A stretch of 64,000 nucleotides of DNA. Origin: Janthinobacterium lividum PAMC 25724 (lineage in GTDB: Bacteria; Pseudomonadota; Gammaproteobacteria; Burkholderiales; Burkholderiaceae_D). The notes beneath the pieces were generated by a model that saw only the letters and a list, made by a program, of their open reading frames with translations, searched no databases and was not told the DNA's origin. A program made the translations under genes and the position numbers. Below are positions 37,919 through 46,827 of this stretch, piece by piece. Numbering within the stretch: position 1 is the first letter of the stretch; every line of letters begins with the position of its first letter. Where the stretch lies: NCBI GenBank assembly GCA_000242815.2, contig AHHB01000028.1, forward strand, positions 62,001-126,000, given 5' to 3'.

Positions 37919-38787
37919 TGGTACGATCCTTTCATGGTCGCGACAAACAGATCAGCCAGGCTAGGCGTGCGTACTTCGCCCAGGGCCGCCAGTTGGGTGC
38001 GGTCAACGCCGTCGAACAGCATCACCGATTTGCCGAACACGCTGCGTTCGCTGATCGGCTGCAGCGCGCGCGCCGGATTGACGTGCTGCGGGCCCACCAT
38101 CACCTCGATGTAGCGCTCGCCGACCTCTTCCATGGTCGAAGCGAGCACGATCTTGCCGTCGCGAATGAACATCAGGTCGCTGAGGATGTGTTCCACTTCC
38201 TCGATCTGGTGCGTGGTGATGACGATGGTCTTGTTCTCATCGAAATAGTCTTCCAGCAGGTTCTGGTAAAACTGCTTGCGGTACAAAATGTCCAGGCCCA
38301 GCGTGGGCTCGTCGAGCACCAGCAGTTTGGCGTCGATGGCCATGACCAGCGCCAGGTGCAGCTGCACCACCATGCCCTTGGACATGGCCTTGACCTTCAT
38401 CTTTGGCGTCAGCTTGGTGTGGGCCAGGTAGCGTTCGGCCTTGCTGCGGTCGAAACGTGGATGCACGCCGGCAACGAAATCGATGGCGTCGGCCACCCGC
38501 AGCCAGCCCGGCAGGATGGCCACGTCGGCGATGAAGCACACGTCGTCCATCAGCGCGTCGCGCTGCACGCGCGGATCGCGCCCCAGCACCGACAAGTCGC
38601 CATCGAAGCCCGTCAAGCCGAGGATGGCCTTGAGCGTGGTGGTCTTGCCGGAACCGTTAGGCCCGATCAAGCCGACGATGCGCCCTGGCGCGATATCGAA
38701 GCTGATGCTATCGAGGGCCACCTGTTTGCCGTACTGCTTGCGCAGGCCGCGCGCGCTGATGACACTATCGTTGTTCAATGCATTCAT
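37915..38787 (-). CDS. ABC transporter ATP-binding protein (YtrB-like)
   Basis: The 290-residue protein has Walker A (GLIGPNGSGKTTTLKAIL), an atypical signature region (KVKAMSKGMVVQLHLALVMA), Walker B (LLVLDEPTLGLD) and the switch His (VITTHQIEEVE). The signature MSKGM instead of LSGGQ is known in YtrB-type ATPases. The ATG at 38787 overlaps the upstream regulator's stop. Confidence 0.87.
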   Translation of the reverse strand: MNALNNDSVISARGLRKQYGKQVALDSISFDIAPGRIVGLIGPNGSGKTTTLKAILGLTGFDGDLSVLGRDPRVQRDALMDDVCFIADVAILPGWLRVADAIDFVAGVHPRFDRSKAERYLAHTKLTPKMKVKAMSKGMVVQLHLALVMAIDAKLLVLDEPTLGLDILYRKQFYQNLLEDYFDENKTIVITTHQIEEVEHILSDLMFIRDGKIVLASTMEEVGERYIEVMVGPQHVNPARALQPISERSVFGKSVMLFDGVDRTQLAALGEVRTPSLADLFVATMKGSYQ

Positions 38788-39164
38788 GCGTTCTCTCCAG
38801 GTGCGCCGCTGTCGCGGCTCGCTTGCAGCAGTCGATCGAGGTCCAGCCCCAGTTGCGTGATGCGTTCGAGCATCGCCGGCCATTCTTCGCGCAGGAAGCG
38901 CTCGCGTTCACTGGCCAGCAATTTGTCGCGGGCGCCTTCCAAGACATACATACCGAGTCCTCTGCGTTTTTCCACCAGGCCATCGTCGACCAGCTCCTGG
39001 TAGGCGCGCGAGACCGTGATGGGATTCAATTGATAATCGGCCGCCACCTGGCGCACCGAAGGCAGGGCGTCGCCCGATTGCAGCATGCCATCGAGCATCA
39101 TGCCCACCACCCTGGCCTTGAGTTGGCGGTAGATGGGGCTATTGTCGTTCCATTGCGCGCTCAT
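38784..39164 (-). CDS. GntR-family regulator, YtrA subfamily
   Basis: The 126-residue protein has the short YtrA layout: SPIYRQLKARVVGMMLDGML, SVRQVAADYQLNPITVSRAY and LVEKRRGLGMYVLEGA, followed by a ~40-residue dimerisation tail. I chose the ATG at 39164, which has GGAG before it. It is the first gene of the ABC transporter operon, and a palindromic operator lies at 39246-39267, about 80 bases upstream, so autoregulation is likely. Confidence 0.88.
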   Translation of the reverse strand: MSAQWNDNSPIYRQLKARVVGMMLDGMLQSGDALPSVRQVAADYQLNPITVSRAYQELVDDGLVEKRRGLGMYVLEGARDKLLASERERFLREEWPAMLERITQLGLDLDRLLQASRDSGAPGENA

Positions 39165-39245
39165 GGAATGCGCTCCGATATGGGTGGCGCGGGGCGGGGA
39201 GTAAAAAGTACTGTCGGCATGCAAGCTCCGTGATGTATTGAGTTG

Positions 39246-39267
39246 GTGTTGTAGTTAACTATAACAC
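39246..39267. promoter_or_regulatory. Palindromic operator for the YtrA-like regulator
   Basis: GTGTT and AACAC flank the inner palindrome TAGTTAACTA. The whole 22-bp site is symmetric but for one pair. This is the type of site bound by YtrA-subfamily GntR proteins. The bases from 39268 to 39473 hold no gene that I can see. Confidence 0.75.
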
Positions 39268-39473
39268 TAAGAATTAAAAAATCAACACATATTTTCGCGC
39301 CAATTGCCTGGCCATACGCTGCAGATGGCTGCCATCAAGGAGGAAGTGGCTGGTGGCGGCGTGGAGATGTGCCAGCCGGCCGTGCCGAGGTGATCAGTAT
39401 GGACGTCGCCATGACGGTTAGCCCAGGCAAACGCGGCTACCGAACAAATGCCCGTGCGCCAGTCAGCGCTGGT

Positions 39474-40235
39474 CTAGCCGATGATATCGCCGTTCAAGCC
39501 ATGGCGCATGATGTTGCCGCGGGTATCGATGGCAATCCAGCCGCCGCGCGGCTGTTCCTGCGCCGCGACGTCGCACTCCCAGTCGGGCAAGACATAGCGC
39601 ACGGTATTGCCAACTTGATGCAGGGCCGGGCGGTGCGTATGGCCGTGTATCATCACGCTGCTGTCGTGTTCGGCAAATACTTGTGCGATGGCGTCGGGCG
39701 TGACATCCATGATGAGCATGGATTTTTCGCCATTGTGCTCGCGGCTGCTTTTGCGCAAACCGGCGATGATGGCCTTGCGCTGTGCCAGCGGCATGGACAG
39801 GAACTGTTTTTGCCAGGCGCTCTGGCGCACCATGGCGCGAAACTCCATGTATTGCAGGTCTTGCGTGCATTCGGCGTCGCCATGCAGCAAGACGATGCGC
39901 TGGCCGGCAATCGTGGCCACGTGCGGTTCCTCGAGCAGGGTGGCGCCAGCGGCGGCGGCAAAGCCGGAGCCGACGAGAAAGTCGCGGTTGCCAGCGATCC
40001 AGTAGACGCGCACGCCAGCATCGCTGACGGCGCGGATGGCTGCCGTCATGCGCGCATTGAACGGGTCTTCCAGGTCATCGTCGCCGGCCCAGTATTCGAA
40101 CAGGTCGCCCAATAGATACAGCGCTTGCGCATATTGCGCATGGCGTTCCAGGAAAGAAAGAAAGGCCGCGCTGGTGCGCGGGTGCGAGCTCTGCAGATGC
40201 AGGTCGGAAATAAAGAGTGCGGCAGGCATTGTCAT
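39474..40235 (-). CDS. lpxH: UDP-2,3-diacylglucosamine diphosphatase LpxH
   Basis: LpxH makes lipid X in lipid A synthesis at the inner membrane face. The 253-residue protein has the calcineurin-like metal motifs: ISDLHLQ, LLGDLFEYWAGDD, WIAGNRDFLVG, LLHGDAECT and IHGHTHRPA. Length and motifs match LpxH. It lies downstream of the cyclophilin genes on the same strand, separated from ppiB by the structured element at 40327. Confidence 0.95.
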   Translation of the reverse strand: MTMPAALFISDLHLQSSHPRTSAAFLSFLERHAQYAQALYLLGDLFEYWAGDDDLEDPFNARMTAAIRAVSDAGVRVYWIAGNRDFLVGSGFAAAAGATLLEEPHVATIAGQRIVLLHGDAECTQDLQYMEFRAMVRQSAWQKQFLSMPLAQRKAIIAGLRKSSREHNGEKSMLIMDVTPDAIAQVFAEHDSSVMIHGHTHRPALHQVGNTVRYVLPDWECDVAAQEQPRGGWIAIDTRGNIMRHGLNGDIIG

Positions 40236-40326
40236 CGTTCAACGCTCCCGTAATGAAGGGATTGCTTGGTTGCGAGACGCATGATTACTGCCCGGTTTGG
40301 TTGGTGTATTGAATGAATTGCTGAAG

Positions 40327-40445
40327 GTGGCTCTAAAAACCGTAGCGAGCAGGCCCAATGCCGGGTCGAGTAGCGGAGCTGTACTTGAGTACAGCGAGCA
40401 ACGGAAACCCGGCAGTGGGCTGAGCAATAGGTTTGCAGGCCTACC
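40327..40445. repeat. Structured intergenic element, copy B (between ppiB and lpxH)
   Basis: GCCCAATGCCGGGT (40353-40366) pairs with ACCCGGCAGTGGGC (40407-40420) with one mismatch. The inner hairpin GCTGTAC-TTGA-GTACAGC tops it. CTAAAAACCGTAGCGAGC and GAGCAATAGGTTTGC flank the stem. The layout and several motifs match copy A at 6137-6254. Confidence 0.7.
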
Positions 40446-40936
40446 TTATGCTGCTTCGACTTTCTCGATGATGACGTCCGTTACTGGCACGTCGGCGAAC
40501 ATGCCGGTGCGCGAGGTTTTTACGGCGCGGATGGCGTCGACGACTTCCTTGCCGTCGGTGACTTTGCCGAACACGGCGTAGCCCCAGCCGTCCTGGCCCG
40601 GATAGTCGAGGAAGCTGTTGTTCTTGATGTTGATGAAGAACTGTGCCGATGCCGAGTGCGGGTCCGACGTGCGGGCCATGGCCAGCGTGTAGGTATCGTT
40701 TTCAGACCGTTCTTGGCTTCGTTTTCCACGGTGGTGTCGGCTGGCTTTTGTTTCATGCCTGGCTCGAAACCGCCGCCCTGGATCATGAAGCCGTCGATGA
40801 CACGGTGGAAAATCGTGTTGTCGTAGTGACCGGCTTGCATGTAAGCGAGGAAGTTGGCAACCGTTTTCGGTGCTTTCTCGGCGTCCAGTTCAGCGGTGAT
40901 CTTGCCCAGATTGGTGGTGATGATAACGGATGTCAT
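40446..40936 (-). pseudogene. ppiB: Cytoplasmic cyclophilin PpiB, broken by a one-base frameshift
   Basis: The first frame (ATG at 40936) encodes [40 protein letters not shown] and ENEAKNGLK. The second frame continues MARTSDPHSASAQFFINIKN and GKVTDGKEVVDAIRAVKTSR to the stop at 40446. Adding one A to the run of four at about 40702-40705 rejoins them as NGLKNDTYTLAMARTSDP, the conserved cyclophilin sequence. The enzyme is a peptidyl-prolyl cis-trans isomerase. All catalytic residues are present in the joined protein, so a sequencing error is plausible. Confidence 0.88.
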
Positions 40937-41007
40937 GATGATCCTTAATGAATTGGATGAAGAATGATTCGACGGCCCCCATGGTTCAGGGCCGTAAAAA
41001 CGCTATT

Positions 41008-41646
41008 TTACAGTTTTGCGGGCGCAGATTTGAGTAAAGTCGCCGATTCGATCACCACGGGGGTGACAGGCACGTTCTGATGCGGTCCCTTGTCGGCAAC
41101 GGGCACGGCCTTGATCTTGTCGACTACGTCCATGCCACTGACGACTTTGCCGAATACCGTGTAGCCGAAACCGTCGCGGCCTGGATAGTCGAGCGCGCCG
41201 TTGTCATTGACGTTGATGAAGAATTGCGAGGTGGCCGAATGCGGGTCGCCCGTGCGCGCCATGGCGATGCTGTAGGTGACGTTTTGCAAGCCGTTTTGCG
41301 CTTCATTCTTGATCGGCGCTTTCGCCGCTTTCTGCTTCATGTTCTTCTCGAAGCCGCCACCCTGTATCATGAAGCCGTCGATGACGCGGTGAAACACGGT
41401 GCCCTTGTAATATCCGCTTTTCACGTACTGTAAGAAATTTGCCACGCTGTGTGGCGCTTTTTCCTGGTTCAGTTCCAGCACGATCTCGCCCAGGCTGGTT
41501 TTCAGGCTGACGTGCGGCGCCGAGGCGGGGGCAGCCGCAGGGCTTGCAGGCGCGGCTGCCACGACGGCGCTGCCCAGGGTGAGGCCGGCAAACACGGTGC
41601 AAAAGCGGGCCAGGAAAGACAGGCGTTTCGATTTAATTTCTTGCAT
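41008..41646 (-). CDS. ppiA: Periplasmic peptidyl-prolyl isomerase, cyclophilin type
   Basis: The 212-residue precursor starts with a signal peptide ([20 protein letters not shown]) and an Ala/Pro-rich linker, followed by a cyclophilin domain: [59 protein letters not shown] and [14 protein letters not shown]. It speeds proline isomerisation in exported proteins. It lies upstream of ppiB on the same strand, and cysS diverges from it across 277 bases that must hold both promoters. Confidence 0.92.
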   Translation of the reverse strand: MQEIKSKRLSFLARFCTVFAGLTLGSAVVAAAPASPAAAPASAPHVSLKTSLGEIVLELNQEKAPHSVANFLQYVKSGYYKGTVFHRVIDGFMIQGGGFEKNMKQKAAKAPIKNEAQNGLQNVTYSIAMARTGDPHSATSQFFINVNDNGALDYPGRDGFGYTVFGKVVSGMDVVDKIKAVPVADKGPHQNVPVTPVVIESATLLKSAPAKL

Positions 41647-41923
41647 GAAGGTGTCCTTGATCGTTATTTTTCTCTAAACTTGCTGTCGTGCTAAAGAAAT
41701 GAGTTTCGGTTCAACATCGTAAAAACCTGATTCATATCGGGCCAGTATGGTTTTTATCAATGTTATACTTGAACGCTAACGCCCTAATTCTAACAAACAA
41801 GAACAACACTACAGCGGCTCGACCAGCCTTGGCGCACACGGCAGTTCAGTGGCGCGGCACCCCCGGTGTCCGCGCCTGTCTGTCGTTTCCCCAGGCTGGC
41901 GGTCGTTCCACTTGCAAAGTACG

Positions 41924-43321
41924 ATGAGCAATCTAAAGATTTACAACACCCTGGCTCGCGAGAAGCAGGTATTCGTCCCGATGGAAGTCGGCAAGGTACG
42001 CATGTACGTCTGCGGCATGACCATCTACGATTATTGCCATATCGGCCATGCGCGCATGATGATGGCGTTCGACGTCATCTATCGCTGGCTGAAAGCTTCC
42101 GGTTTCGACGTCACCTATGTGCGCAACATTACGGACATCGACGACAAGATCATCCGTCGCGCCGTGGAAAACGGCGAGACGATTTCCCAGCTGACGACGC
42201 GTTTCACCCGCTACATGGATGAAGACACGGCCGCGCTGGGCATTCTGACGCCCGATCATACGCCGCGCGCTACCGAGTACGTGCCGCAGATGGTGCGCCT
42301 GATCGAGCAGCTCGAAGCGAAGGGCCTGGCTTACCAGGGGGGCGATGGCGACGTCAATTACGCCGTGCGCAACTTTCCCGGCTACGGCAAGCTGTCGGGC
42401 AAGTCGCCCGATGACTTGCGCGCCGGCGAGCGCGTCGACGTCAATACGGGCAAGCGCGATCCGCTCGACTTCGTGCTGTGGAAGTCGGCTAAGGAGTCGG
42501 AGCCGGAAGAAGTCAAATGGGACACGAAGTGGGGCCGCGGCCGCCCGGGCTGGCATATCGAGTGTTCGGCCATGTCCTGCGCCCTGCTCGGTGAGCAGTT
42601 CGACATCCACGGCGGCGGCGCGGACTTGCAATTCCCGCACCATGAAAATGAAATCGCCCAATCCGAAGGCGCGTTCGGCCATGCCAGCGTGAATTACTGG
42701 ATACACAACGGTTTCGTGCGCCTGGACAATGAAAAAATGTCCAAGTCGCTCGGCAATTTCTTTACCATCCGCGAAGTGCTGCAAAAGTTCGATGCCGAAG
42801 TGATCCGCTTCTTCATCCTGCGCGCGCACTACCGCAGCCCCCTCAATTACTCGGACGTGCATCTGGACGACGCGCGCCTGTCGCTGACGCGTTTGTACAC
42901 GGCGCTGTCCGATGTGGTGGTGGAAGAGGGCGCCATCGACTGGAACGAAGCGCATGCAGCCCGCGTCGCCGAGGCGATGAATGACGATTTCAATACGCCA
43001 CTGGCCGTCGCTGCCCTGTTTGACCTGGCAACGGAAGTCAATAAGAGCAAATCGCCGGCCCTGGCGCGTCAATTGAAGGGTCTGGCGAGCGTGTTTGGCT
43101 TGCTCGAGCGCACGCCGCAGCAATTCCTGCAAGCGACTGTCGGCGCTGCCGCTGGCGGCGAAGATGCGTCAGCCGGCATCGAAGCGGCCATCGCGGCGCG
43201 CAGTGCGGCGAAAAAAGCGCGCGACTTCGCCCAGTCCGACAAGATCCGTGCCGAACTGTTGGCCGCTGGCATCATTCTCGAAGACAAGCCTGACGGCTCG
43301 ACCAACTGGCGCCGCGCATGA
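41924..43321 (+). CDS. cysS: Cysteinyl-tRNA synthetase
   Basis: CysS charges tRNA-Cys. The 465-residue class I synthetase has the zinc-binding Cys in [19 protein letters not shown], which also holds the HIGH motif, [20 protein letters not shown] with further zinc ligands, and KMSKS in [15 protein letters not shown] chose the ATG at 41924 ([15 protein letters not shown]), the usual start. Its end overlaps the glycosylase gene by four bases. Confidence 0.96.
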   Translation: MSNLKIYNTLAREKQVFVPMEVGKVRMYVCGMTIYDYCHIGHARMMMAFDVIYRWLKASGFDVTYVRNITDIDDKIIRRAVENGETISQLTTRFTRYMDEDTAALGILTPDHTPRATEYVPQMVRLIEQLEAKGLAYQGGDGDVNYAVRNFPGYGKLSGKSPDDLRAGERVDVNTGKRDPLDFVLWKSAKESEPEEVKWDTKWGRGRPGWHIECSAMSCALLGEQFDIHGGGADLQFPHHENEIAQSEGAFGHASVNYWIHNGFVRLDNEKMSKSLGNFFTIREVLQKFDAEVIRFFILRAHYRSPLNYSDVHLDDARLSLTRLYTALSDVVVEEGAIDWNEAHAARVAEAMNDDFNTPLAVAALFDLATEVNKSKSPALARQLKGLASVFGLLERTPQQFLQATVGAAAGGEDASAGIEAAIAARSAAKKARDFAQSDKIRAELLAAGIILEDKPDGSTNWRRA

Positions 43322-44031
43322 TGCCAACGTCCAGGGAAAACGGGGAAGCACCCAAGGTGACGAATTCGGCGCAGGTGATCCAGGTGCCGCACTATTGGGA
43401 AGAAGCGAAGATCGAGCTGATGAAGCGCGACCGCATCATGAAAAAGCTCATCCCGCAATTTGGTGACCTGCACCTGGTCGGCCATAGCGACCCGTTTACC
43501 ACCCTGGCCCGTTCGCTGGTGGGCCAGCAGATCACGCCCAAGGCGGCCGATGCCGCCTGGAAAAAGCTGCTGGCTGCTTGCCCCAAATGCACGCCCTCAC
43601 AAGTGTTGAAGGCGGGCGCCGAGCAACTGTCCGCCTGCGGCTTGTCCAAACGCAAGACCGAATACATCCTCGACCTTGCCGACCATTTCAAGGCCAAGCG
43701 CGTGCACGCCAGCCAGTGGGACCAGATGGATGACGAAGCCGTCATCGCCGAACTGGTGCAGATCCGCGGCATCGGCCGCTGGACAGCCGAGATGTTTTTG
43801 ATATTTAATCTGCTCCGGCCGAATGTCTTGCCGCTCGACGATCCCGGTTTGATCCAGGGTATCAGCGTCAATTATTTCTCCGGCGAACCTGTTTCCCGCA
43901 GCGATGCGCGCGAAGTTTCCGCCAATTGGGAACCGTGGCGCACCGTGGCGACGTGGTATTTGTGGCGCAGTCTCGACCCTGCTGCCGCACCCGATGCAGC
44001 CCCCGGCGCAGCAGCCGGTACGGTAAAATAA
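43318..44031 (+). CDS. DNA-3-methyladenine glycosylase, AlkA-like (HhH-GPD)
   Basis: The 237-residue protein has the helix-hairpin-helix and GPD region of AlkA-type glycosylases: [57 protein letters not shown] and [12 protein letters not shown], where the catalytic Asp sits. It removes alkylated bases from DNA. An Ala/Pro-rich tail ends the protein. It starts within the cysS stop (ATGATG). No iron-sulfur cluster cysteines are present. Confidence 0.9.
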   Translation: MMPTSRENGEAPKVTNSAQVIQVPHYWEEAKIELMKRDRIMKKLIPQFGDLHLVGHSDPFTTLARSLVGQQITPKAADAAWKKLLAACPKCTPSQVLKAGAEQLSACGLSKRKTEYILDLADHFKAKRVHASQWDQMDDEAVIAELVQIRGIGRWTAEMFLIFNLLRPNVLPLDDPGLIQGISVNYFSGEPVSRSDAREVSANWEPWRTVATWYLWRSLDPAAAPDAAPGAAAGTVK

Positions 44032-44085
44032 TCATAGATGAGGCCGCGCGCGCTGGCGCCGTGGCCGGTAAAACCTGGAGGTACA

Positions 44086-45060
44086 ATGACTAAAACGACT
44101 TTCCTCAATTTTGAACAGCCGATCGCGGAACTCGATTCCAAGATCGAAGAGTTGCGCTTCGTGCAAGACGATTCGGCCGTCGATATCTCGGAAGAGATCG
44201 ACCGTCTGGCCAAGAAGAGCCAGCAGCTAACCAAAGATATCTACGCCAAGCTGACGCCCTGGCAAGTGGCGCAGATCGCGCGCCACCCGCAGCGCCCCTA
44301 CACCATGGATTACGTGAATGAAATCTTCACCGATTTCCACGAATTGCATGGCGACCGCAGCTACGCCGACGATTTGTCGGTGGTAGGCGGCCTGGCCCGC
44401 TTCAACGGTCAGCCGTGCATGGTCATCGGCCACCAGAAGGGGCGCGACACGAAAGAGCGCGCTCTGCGCAATTTCGGCATGCCCAAGCCGGAAGGCTACC
44501 GCAAGGCCATGCGCCTGATGAAAGTGGCTGAAAAATTCAATCTGCCCATCTTCACCTTCGTCGACACGCCAGGCGCCTTCCCCGGCATCGACGCGGAAGA
44601 GCGCGGCCAGTCGGAAGCCATCGGCCATAACCTGTACGTGATGGCCGAGCTGAAAGTGCCGCTGATCGCCACCATCATCGGTGAAGGCGGTTCCGGCGGC
44701 GCGCTGGCCATCGCCGTGGGCGATGCCGTGCTGATGCTGCAATACTCGACCTATGCCGTGATTTCGCCGGAAGGCTGCGCCTCCATCCTGTGGAAGAGCG
44801 CCGAGCGCGCCTCCGACGCGGCCGAAGCGCTGGGCTTGACGGCGCACCGCCTGAAAGCCATGGGCCTGATCGACAAGATCATCAATGAACCGCTGGGCGG
44901 CGCCCACCGCGATCCGAAGCAGATGGCGACCTTGCTGAAACGCGCACTGGCCGACACCCTGCGCCAGTTCCATGGCATGAAAACCAAGGACTTGCTGGCC
45001 GCGCGTCATGAAAAACTGCTGAGCTACGGCAAGTTCAAGGAAACCACGCCGAGCGAGTAA
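44086..45060 (+). CDS. accA: Acetyl-CoA carboxylase carboxyltransferase subunit alpha
   Basis: AccA forms, with AccD, the transferase that makes malonyl-CoA for fatty acid synthesis. The 324-residue protein matches the family: [60 protein letters not shown] and [20 protein letters not shown]. The ATG at 44086 has GGAGGT before it. Length is normal. Confidence 0.96.
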   Translation: MTKTTFLNFEQPIAELDSKIEELRFVQDDSAVDISEEIDRLAKKSQQLTKDIYAKLTPWQVAQIARHPQRPYTMDYVNEIFTDFHELHGDRSYADDLSVVGGLARFNGQPCMVIGHQKGRDTKERALRNFGMPKPEGYRKAMRLMKVAEKFNLPIFTFVDTPGAFPGIDAEERGQSEAIGHNLYVMAELKVPLIATIIGEGGSGGALAIAVGDAVLMLQYSTYAVISPEGCASILWKSAERASDAAEALGLTAHRLKAMGLIDKIINEPLGGAHRDPKQMATLLKRALADTLRQFHGMKTKDLLAARHEKLLSYGKFKETTPSE

Positions 45061-45086
45061 ATTATGTAAGCCCAACGGCAGAGTCT

Positions 45087-45112
45087 GGGGTCAGACCTTA
45101 AGGTCTGACCCC
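45087..45112. terminator. Perfect 26-bp GGGGTC palindrome after accA
   Basis: GGGGTCAGACCTT is followed directly by its exact complement, giving a 26-bp palindrome without a loop, 26 bases after the accA stop. It probably ends accA transcription or marks a repeat insertion. It is one of four related sites in the window. Confidence 0.6.
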
Positions 45113-45144
45113 GGCTTTTCAAGGTCTTGGGTTGAGACAACATC

Positions 45145-45190
45145 AGGGACAGTCCGCTAAACGACACCATCCGTTTAGCAGCCTGTCCCT
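45145..45190. repeat. Nested inverted repeat upstream of tilS
   Basis: AGGGACAG-TCC-GCTAAACG and CGTTTAGC-AGC-CTGTCCCT form two stacked stems (8 bp each) around an 8-base loop. It lies 22 bases before the tilS start, so the folded RNA would come close to the ribosome site. Confidence 0.65.
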
Positions 45191-45212
45191 CTTTGCATTC
45201 CTGGAGTCCTGA

Positions 45213-46631
45213 TTGAAAAAGCAACAAACCGCCACCGTCGCCGATATTTTTGCCCGCGCGCTGGACGCCTGCGCACCGCCAGCTGGCAGTGCTGTCGGCA
45301 TCGCCCTTAGCGGCGGCCTCGATTCCGCAGCCCTGTTGCACTTGGCACATGCCTGGGCGCAGGGACGGTCCGTGACCCTGCACGCGTTTCACGTACACCA
45401 CGGCCTGAGCCCGAATGCGGATGCGTGGCTGGCCCACTGCGAGCAAGCATGCGCCGACCTCGGCGTACCCTTTGAGGCGCGCCGTGTGACCCTGGAAAAA
45501 AATGCCAAGACAGGCACGGAAGAGGCCGCCCGCAAGCGCCGTTACGCAGCCTTGGGCGAACTGTGCGCCGTGCACGGCGTGCGTCTGCTGCTGACGGCCC
45601 ATCATCAGGATGACCAGGCTGAAACGGTGCTGCTGCAATTGCTGCGCGGCTCCGGTACGGCGGGTCTGTCGGGCATGGATGGCGCCAACAGCGCGCCCGA
45701 GCTGCTGGGTAATCCGGATCTGGTGATGGCGCGCCCTTTACTTTCCGTGGCGCGCAAGGAGCTCGAAGCGTATGTGGGGCAACATGGCGTCGCCCACATT
45801 TACGACGAATCGAACGATGACCCCCGCTTTGCCCGCAATGCTTTGCGGCACCAGGTGATGCCCGTGCTGGCGCAAGCCTTTCCCGGTTTCCAGGAACGTT
45901 TCGCCCGCAGCGCCCAGCACGCGCAATCGGCGCAGCGCCTGCTGGCGGAACTGGCGACGCAGGATCTGGCCGCTTGCCTGGACGACGATTGCATCACACT
46001 GGCGACATTGCGTGAATTGAGCGCAGACCGATGCTACAACTTGCTGCGTCACTGGTTCGGCACGCGTGGCTTGCGCATGCCATCGACGGCCTGGCTGGCG
46101 CAAATGCTGGCGCAATTGCTCGAAGCGCGGCCCGATGCGCAATTGCTGGTGACGCATCCTCAATGCCATGTGCGGCGTCACCGCGATCGTTTGTACCTGA
46201 CGCCCAAGCTCGATGATCTCGCTGGCATGCGTGACAAGAGCGACGCGAACATCCCCGGCCTGGAAAAAGCCAGTCAGCAATTTACCTGGCGCGGCGAGGC
46301 CAGCCTGGCCTTTCCCGCGTATGGCGGCGTGCTGCATTTCGATGTGCTGGCAGCCGGTGAGCAGGGCATTGATATTGCCTGGTTGCAAGCTCAAACCTTG
46401 ACGATCGACTTCCGCCAAGGTGGCGAGCGCCTGAAACTGGCCCTGAACCGCCCCACCAAGAGCTTGAAATACCACTATCAGGCGTTTGGCGTGCCCGCCT
46501 GGGAGCGTGAACGTCTGCCCCTTGTATGTGCGGCGCAACAATTGTTGTATGCGGCCGGTATCGGTCTCGATTGCCATTGTTTGAGCTTGCTGGAGCGGCC
46601 GCGCGTAGCCCTGCGCTGGCTCCCCTGCTGA
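45213..46631 (+). CDS. tilS: tRNA(Ile)-lysidine synthase
   Basis: TilS changes C34 of tRNA-Ile(CAU) to lysidine so that it reads AUA. The 472-residue protein has the PP-loop IALSGGLDSAALLHLAHAWA, the family motif HHGLSPNADAWLAHCEQAC, LLTAHHQDDQAETVLLQLLR and the C-terminal TilS domain. I chose the TTG at 45213, which has GGAGTCC before it and encodes MKKQQTATV. An essential gene in most bacteria. Confidence 0.93.
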   Translation: MKKQQTATVADIFARALDACAPPAGSAVGIALSGGLDSAALLHLAHAWAQGRSVTLHAFHVHHGLSPNADAWLAHCEQACADLGVPFEARRVTLEKNAKTGTEEAARKRRYAALGELCAVHGVRLLLTAHHQDDQAETVLLQLLRGSGTAGLSGMDGANSAPELLGNPDLVMARPLLSVARKELEAYVGQHGVAHIYDESNDDPRFARNALRHQVMPVLAQAFPGFQERFARSAQHAQSAQRLLAELATQDLAACLDDDCITLATLRELSADRCYNLLRHWFGTRGLRMPSTAWLAQMLAQLLEARPDAQLLVTHPQCHVRRHRDRLYLTPKLDDLAGMRDKSDANIPGLEKASQQFTWRGEASLAFPAYGGVLHFDVLAAGEQGIDIAWLQAQTLTIDFRQGGERLKLALNRPTKSLKYHYQAFGVPAWERERLPLVCAAQQLLYAAGIGLDCHCLSLLERPRVALRWLPC

Positions 46632-46827
46632 GCGTAAGGGCAGCCGCTACGGCCACTCTCGGGGTGGCAGGCAAGTGGCTGTCCATGCGCTCCCGACTGC
46701 ATGGATTGCTTATTTCCTTATGCGTAAACGGTATGAGCTCATGCGCTTTTTAGCTTGTTATTTTGCATTGCGGCATGTAGAGTAAAGCCCTCCTTTTTTA
46801 TTCTTCTTGAGCGGAAACTTCACTCTT

